Part shown: positions 57,752 through 64,000 of the stretch, one piece after another
How positions within the stretch are numbered: the first letter of the stretch is position 1
How the letters are laid out: the number at the start of each line of letters is the position of its first letter
Assembly: GCA_031310005.1 (NCBI GenBank)
Contig: CM062386.1
Location: 124,001 to 188,000, forward strand
DNA length: 64,000 bases
DNA from: Dactylellina haptotyla
Lineage: Eukaryota; Ascomycota; Orbiliomycetes; Orbiliales; Orbiliaceae
Reading direction: 5' to 3'
The notes under the pieces: generated by a model
The model's input: only the letters and a program-made list of their open reading frames with translations
What the model was told of the DNA's origin: nothing
The model's database searches: none
Translations under genes and position numbers: made by a program

Positions 57752-58985
57752 CGTGGAATGTGCGGGCTCGGATGGGACTCCGGGTGCTGGTGGGATGAGA
57801 ATGGACGGGTGAGCGAGCGGGTGGAAGGCGATGAGTGGGATGAAGGAGGTCGGCTGGTCGGCTGCCACCGCCGTCCTCCACGCAAGTTGGCGCAACACAC
57901 GAGCCGTCTTCTCTTGGCAGCAACTCGGAAAATGCAACTTTGATTCGATCGGATACAGTATTAATGTCGATACAGCTGTACAGGCTGTAGAAGGAATACG
58001 GCTACGATTGCTAGGGTGTGAGGGTTTGATAGGATCTGGGACTTTGTATTATATATTACTTTTGGAGTAGGCCATTGTGTTACTTTGTGAATCAAATTAT
58101 AAAATATAGTAGCTCGGTCATCATCTGTTTCATGGTTGCAAGGTGCCACAGTCACAGCGTAGGGTTCGTGGTTCCCAAATGTTGGCAAGTATTTGCCAGC
58201 GTCTTGATGAACTTATTGCAATCATGTAGGTTAAACCATAGCTCCATGTTTAGCCACCTGCGGTTTTCCGGTCCCTGTTCGGGTGATTTGTGTGGGCTAT
58301 CTTTGTCCTGATGGAGTACACCAGCAGGTCATGCCAATCAGCAAACCAAAAATGGACTACCAAGGATTAGACGACGGGTAGTCACGTCTAATTTACTTTA
58401 TCTCAGGTGTTGACAAAAATGTCTTTGTCGCCGCTAAGTTAATGAAGAATTGTATCCTGCCGTTCGAGGGGACAAAGATATCAAGCGTGTGGTCCGTGGA
58501 TCTGTGAATGGCTTTTTGGTTGAGTTCTGCGTCGCGGGCGGCACCTAGCCATGGCGGACAGGCCATGGTGTAGTACCTCAAGCGTGGTGATGATTCACCT
58601 ATGAGTTCCAGGTGCGGCAAACTCGGCAGAATATGATGACCGATATTGCGAGGGAGATCTAGGAGGACCTTCTAGACGACTTTAGGAAGCAAAAGTCTTT
58701 TGGAATTTGTAGCGAAATTGCTGTTGCTCGTGATCCCTTTGAAATTTTTGCCACGGTGTAAGATGGTACTGCTATATGTGGTGTTTGTTCGAGCCGAAGA
58801 TTTGAGATGGGTTGATGTCGAGGAGGTAGATAAACCCTCTCTTCGCGGATATATATATACGATAATATGAAGATGGGGCCGATGTAATTCGTTTTTCCGA
58901 TAGGGTAGGTGCGTTGATTGCGCTTCTGCACCATTTTATAACATGTAAATAGGACCGATCGAGTTTCTTATAGGACTCCAGCCGA
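57752..58985. other. Intergenic, VPS24 promoter side
   Basis: 1.2 kb without a supportable gene. A 75-residue minus-strand frame at 58393-58620 is mildly protein-like but isolated. An atatatatacg stretch near 58849 is not obviously tied to a gene. Confidence 0.45.
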
Positions 58986-59969
58986 CTAGCTGTAGCCATA
59001 ATTCGTTCCTCTGATCACGACGACAGGTCGATGAGGGGCATAGTCCCCGAACCTCATCAGTTCCTTAAAGATCTTCTTCCCCACCCTCCTCTCCAGTTCC
59101 TTGTGGTTCTTTCTTTCTTCCTCCTCCCATTCGTCTTCGTTTTCCTCTTCTTCGTCCGGATCTTGGGGTTCCCCTCGCTCGCGACCTATCCTCCTTCGAT
59201 CCTCCACCATCTTTCTGACTTCCTTCCGGTGCCGTTGTCGTAGTAATTCGTCTTTTTCCTTCCTCTTCACTTCTTCCTGCTCTTGCTTCTCGTTCTCCAC
59301 CGTATACTCGACTATGAACAAAAAGTATGCCTTGATCTCGCCGGTCGAATGCTTTGGTATTATACCATCCGGGTTGTAATCGAACTCACAACTTCTCGTG
59401 GAATTCCATACGTCGTGAGAAATCTGCTCCATCATCGTGATCAGAGGCTTGTCCTCCGCATCTTTCAAAAAAACATCTCTCAGCTGGTCCATTTCGTCCC
59501 CGGGGTGAAACACCGTCACCCAATTCTTCTTGAATCGCGTATACCGCAGGCAGAACAGCCCCGGTCTGAGAAGGTCTATACTGCGGCATATCGGTTCGAA
59601 TTTCTTCAAGAGCTCGCCGATCTTGTCTATCAGAGGTTTGCGGTCCGGGGCGTAGGGATCGCTGATATCCTGGTGCTTGACAGCGTGCGCTTCTAGTTTC
59701 CTCCAGAACAGCTGCAGCACATCGAATGCTATCGGCGTGAAGGCGGATACGGGCTCGTTGAGGAACTGCCTGGGTCCATCTTCGGTATCCGGCAGCCATA
59801 GGCCCGTTTTGGAGTAATGCTTGAGGGCCGGAGTATTCTCAATCATGCCTTTCCAATGGCGGCACACGAGACGGCATTTCGTTTGGACCAGCACCGGGGG
59901 TACTCGCAATAACACAGCTTCGAGAAGCTCCGGGAGGAGGAATATATCAACTCGGGTCGGGTTCGGCAT
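58986..59969 (-). CDS. F-box protein with long acidic-basic helical region
   Basis: A single exon encodes 327 residues. Residues 8-50 form an F-box-like domain (DIFLLPELLEAVLLRVPPVL, then CRLVCRHWKGMIENTP), the pattern of fungal F-box proteins that bind Skp1 in SCF ubiquitin ligases. A helical middle part follows. At residues 225-300 there is a very charged helix rich in Lys, Arg and Glu (RQRHRKEVRKMVEDRRRIGR; then a Glu/Asp run), a probable single long helix. The C-terminus ends RPVVVIRGTNYGYS. The substrate is unknown. It shares only the F-box with the protein at 33739-35022, so the two are not close paralogues. Confidence 0.87.
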   Translation of the reverse strand: MPNPTRVDIFLLPELLEAVLLRVPPVLVQTKCRLVCRHWKGMIENTPALKHYSKTGLWLPDTEDGPRQFLNEPVSAFTPIAFDVLQLFWRKLEAHAVKHQDISDPYAPDRKPLIDKIGELLKKFEPICRSIDLLRPGLFCLRYTRFKKNWVTVFHPGDEMDQLRDVFLKDAEDKPLITMMEQISHDVWNSTRSCEFDYNPDGIIPKHSTGEIKAYFLFIVEYTVENEKQEQEEVKRKEKDELLRQRHRKEVRKMVEDRRRIGRERGEPQDPDEEEENEDEWEEEERKNHKELERRVGKKIFKELMRFGDYAPHRPVVVIRGTNYGYS

Positions 59970-62900
59970 TATAGTATGTGGGTTTCCCAGGAGGGCCTGT
60001 TGACGGACTGGGATATATCGATATCTTGGCGGGCCTCGTTGCAGAATAGTCCTGACGTAGGATGGTCTCGAGCGGCCGAGTTTGTGCCTCTAATCATTCA
60101 GGATCCGCCGGACCCCATCGAATGTGATTGAACCAGCAGGGGACTACCGCACCACCGTCGAGTACCGCATAGCCCGGTTGTAAGGACGACTGAGAGCCTG
60201 GGGGAGGTCTTTGTTGGCCGGAGCGTTCACAGCTGTGGAGGACGGTTGCTCATATGTACCGACGTGGATCCTGCAATGTGCGCAGCTTCGGTGGGTCTTG
60301 GCTGAGGAATGGAGCTGTGCTGTCTGTTTCGGAACAGAATGCGGCCAACACATTTGATCTGCGCACGCCGCCGTCCTAAAATAGCAAAGAGCATAGCCTT
60401 AGACCAGATATTAGTTTGAATGTGCATTTCAATATCTGCTATTGAATGAATGAGGCTCAATGATCTAGTTGGGACCAGATATAGGACTATCTGATTTATG
60501 TCATAACTACCAGATGGAGTGAATTATCGATTGATATTATTGAAATTCGCTCTCGAAATCGGGTAAATGTCCACTTGAATCCTGGACTTAAAAGGTTCTA
60601 ACTAGTTAAAAACATGTGATCGAACTTCACTATGGGTCTATTATCAAAAAATGTGAAGTGAATATGGGATGTAGAGGCGACATTTAGAGGCAATGAGTGC
60701 TTATAAGCTTAGGTACGCATGGTGCTTTTATGCTCCATCCCCATCAGGTTTTCAATTCACAAAGGTTTACGTACTCTATATTTAGAAATACCAAATAATA
60801 ACCCAACTGCACCCTCAAGAGCGCAGTATTTATAGTGATGAATTTATATATTGCTATGATCTTCACAAGATCCGAGCGCCGCTAGCTACCGCCATCCAAT
60901 AATCCAACATGTGATAGAAACATTACAGATCTTGCTTGATATCGGGCATATAGCAACTGGCTGTAAAATTCCGTGATGATAAACGTATGAGCTGTTGGGT
61001 CGTGGTTCCGAAAGCTATATATTTGAATTTAGCTGCGGCGAAGTGGCCTACTACAGGGCCAGGCTATCTGTCTATCTATGATGCCGATAAGCTATCGAGG
61101 TGGGTATCATTCACTTATGGATATCGTTTAGCGCAGTTGTTTTTGACAACATCATGCCAGTGTACGTTCCTGATATCGGAGGATTTCGTGACGGAACAAT
61201 CCGAATCTAGCCAACATATCCATCGGGATCTCACCCGAAGAATAGATACTCCCAACTTTAAAGTTTGATGAAGCTAGGGGTTTGCGCTAAAATGAAGTTA
61301 TCAATAGAAATGTTTCCTTCTTATATATTAGTTGCGAACCATGCAGAATTCTCCCGCATCCTCAAACGGATCCACAATTATCAGGCATCACTCGCACGAG
61401 TGTGATATCCGGGGAACGATGCTTACAGGCCTGGAGGCCCTGGGTTGAATTAGGCATAGGCCTGGTCGCCCATCAACCCCTTAGGAAGATTTATGGGGAG
61501 CCGGTAGCCAAACAAGCGGGTATTGAGACCTAGGATCAGCCCATAGTTTCTTTAAATGCTCGCTTGTGAATGTTGTATCCGGTATATCATCCGGTGCTAT
61601 TATTCGCTTCGCTCCGAGGGCCCGGAATACTGGGGAGGCGAGGGTCGTGTGGTGTGTATTCCCGGGTTTCGTTCTGTCGTTTGGATAAATTCTCCACAGG
61701 ACAATCACCTGCATTCTACAGTAGCAGTGGAGAAGAGGGACTATCGATTACGTGATGGCTTAGTCTTCGCTCACATCTGAAAATCATTGTGGCGACAAGT
61801 CCCGTTTCTAGTGACTTTGGACTGCTTATCGCCAACCTCCTTTTCACCTTGTCCTGTACCTTTTTCCTTCACTGTCTCGCTACGCGTCGGTTCGATGTTT
61901 CGGCAGATAAAATTCTACGCTGTCCTTCAATTCGATAAATCCAGTCGAAGCTCTCACCGTTGACTCTTGATGTTCGGATTTCGAAACAATCAGACGCCGA
62001 CCAATTCTTCACCGGCCCGTGCTCCCCACACGTCAATTGATTAAGTGAGAGAGATTTATTATCACGAAATCGATTCAAATCACTGCGTGGTTTTTTCCCA
62101 CGGATCATAAATCCAAGCTTAAGACATTTGACACCTCGCAACCATGTCCGTCCATAAGGCAGCCAGAAAACCAAGACTTTTGATTGCATGCACCCCACTT
62201 CCTCGCTCGCCACCCGGGACCCCACCTCTCGTGGAATTCGGATATCGATGGATATTACCGTTTCAATTGCAGAGCCTGTTGTGAGCTTGATTCGATCTCG
62301 ATGCTTTTTTTTCCTGCTTCCAATTCTCTGATCTCTGTCCCGGAATGCCCGCCCAGCGAATACAACAATCCAATTGCGTTGTGCGGTTTTCCGCCCTCGT
62401 CGGACAGCTGCGCGGGAGGCCAAAGCACATGCGCACAGTGCGCGAGAATCGACGGCTGCGCTCGGACTATCGCTTACGTTTCGATATAAATTTGATATCA
62501 GCAGCACCGATCGCGATAAACCTTCTAGACCGCCCAGACCGAGTGGGACCGCGCTGTGGGGCTACGAAAGACGTGCGACGTTAATTCGACGTCCAACCAG
62601 GTCACCCTGAAATTGGAGGCCCATAGTTCTGGGGCGGGTCTTGGCTGTGATCAAAAACGTTGTCAGCCTAATGGTTCGTTTTTTTTTTCTCCCTCAATCA
62701 GAACCATCCATTCGCCTTGGTTGTAACATCAGTTTGTTCACTTAGACATGCATCTGGGAATTTCGATTATGTGACGTTTTTTTCTCTTTCTTGCCAATCT
62801 TCTGCAAACGTCACGGTGGAACAATCATTCCCACGAGTGAGACCAAGTCGTGAGGTCAGCCACATCGAACACGAAGGTAATACCCGGTGCCCGTGCACCT

Positions 62901-64000
62901 GTGTCCGTGCCAGCTCCCGAGCATTCTGTTCTTCCCTGGGGAAAAGAACCCCCCGATCACATGCATCATGAAAGAACAAACGGCCCGCGCGTGGGCTTCT
63001 AAAATGATTGCGTGCAGACGGTGACCGGACCAGGACCAGGGATAGCGGCTTGCCGACGAAACTCCGAGACCACCGTCAATCTCAAATTGACCATTCGTTC
63101 CAGGATATCAATTGACGTATCAGAGCATAAATGGCCATCGCATCGCAAGCTCCTGGCTGACTGAAACAGCGTCAAGATATCGCATTTTTTGCGACGGCTT
63201 ATGCGCAAGTAGGGGCGATGATACGTTGGCGTCGATATTGCATTAAAAATTTCGAAAAAAATATTTTTCTCTCTCTTCCAGCAGCTTGACAAAACAGGAA
63301 AATACTCTTCCGAGATGCGTCTTCATATGCAGGATATCTTCGCTGCGGGCCCTAGCGAGACGGACCACGTCGGCAAATGTTTTACTCTTCCAATTGCGTC
63401 GACTTTCCCAATTGTCGTCGTCGCTTTTCCGAGTGCAATTTTAAACTGCTATTACCACAATCCGCGAAGCATTCCCATTTGCTGGACCAGCGCACCCGGC
63501 CGACGGAAGCCAAGTCTTCTCGAGCCCCTTCAAAGTCAAGACAACACGAAACAAGGCCAGGCGAGACATCAACCAAGAGTGTTAGAGAGGTCCACCGGGC
63601 GTCCCAATTCTCAGAAGCAATCAAGCAATCTATAACGGTAGCGCTTGGGAGGGGGCTTCTGGTGCGGAAATACGGGTTCACCATTTGAAGACATTGTCTT
63701 GCTCAGTTCGCGCACCGTAAGACCTTCCAGGGCGTCCCGTGGCTCTCGTTCCCAGATGTACGCCCATCGCCCTAAAAATGGGGGTGAGTGAGGTCTCACT
63801 CCGAGATCCTTCGAGAAGGAATGTTTCTCGCAATTTTCTAGGTTTAAGGTAAAACAGTATACACAACCGAAGTAGGAGCTCCAGAGCGCACACACCACCA
63901 CCAGCACCACAAACCACCCTACAGACGCGCGCCCGCACAGACAGCACACAAACAGCGGCGTTATAGCGTTACAACCACGTCAGGATACGATCTTGCCCTC
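59970..64000. other. Gene-poor right end
   Basis: 4 kb without a convincing gene. 59970-60200 is the promoter of the F-box gene. The most protein-like frame is a 77-residue minus-strand stretch at 61481-61714, which lacks visible partner exons. 62180-63950 has many short overlapping frames on both strands. It may contain the regulatory region of a gene beyond the window. Confidence 0.4.

Overview
The window is nuclear DNA of a filamentous ascomycete (Pezizomycotina). The evidence is short introns of about 45-100 bp with GT...AG ends and CTAAC/CTAAT-like branch sites, about one gene per 2.8 kb, and typical families: hybrid histidine kinase, Zn(II)2Cys6 regulator, Egh16-type secreted protein, Kre9/KNH-like surface protein, PEX2, Sba1/p23, VPS24 and pirin. 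A leotiomycete-like fungus is my guess; the class is not proven. I support 23 protein-coding genes, and rebuilt the exon structures by hand from splice sites and frame. I saw no rRNA, tRNA, CRISPR array or intact transposon.

Layout. 0-10.3 kb is regulatory: a Myb/SANT-like nuclear protein, a seven-exon hybrid histidine kinase and a small Zn(II)2Cys6 protein. 10.3-17 kb is gene-poor, with two low-complexity Ala-rich/coiled-coil proteins. 17.5-20.5 kb holds a 940-residue protein with an endonuclease VII-like (His-Me finger) motif. 21.6-31.3 kb carries four consecutive secreted or surface genes: an Egh16-like protein, a GPI-type glycoprotein, a Kre9-like single-span membrane protein and a Cys-rich GPI-type protein.

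31.5-37.8 kb is mostly housekeeping: the peroxisomal RING ligase PEX2, an F-box protein and two conserved unknowns. 38.9-47.2 kb holds two diverged paralogues in the same orientation, with a shared C2H2-like finger, shared intron positions and a shared C-terminal domain. 50-52.1 kb has two small secreted proteins. 52.5-60 kb has a small membrane protein, pirin, the Hsp90 co-chaperone p23, the ESCRT-III subunit VPS24 and a second F-box protein. The last 4 kb has no supportable gene.

There is no obvious metabolic cluster or defence island. The most distinctive items are the dibasic-flanked peptide repeat inside the Egh16-like protein, the endonuclease VII-like protein with two matching Cys-pair modules, and the paralogous pair with a C-x12-C-x13-H-x4-H motif. 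Exon boundaries are inferred without transcripts.
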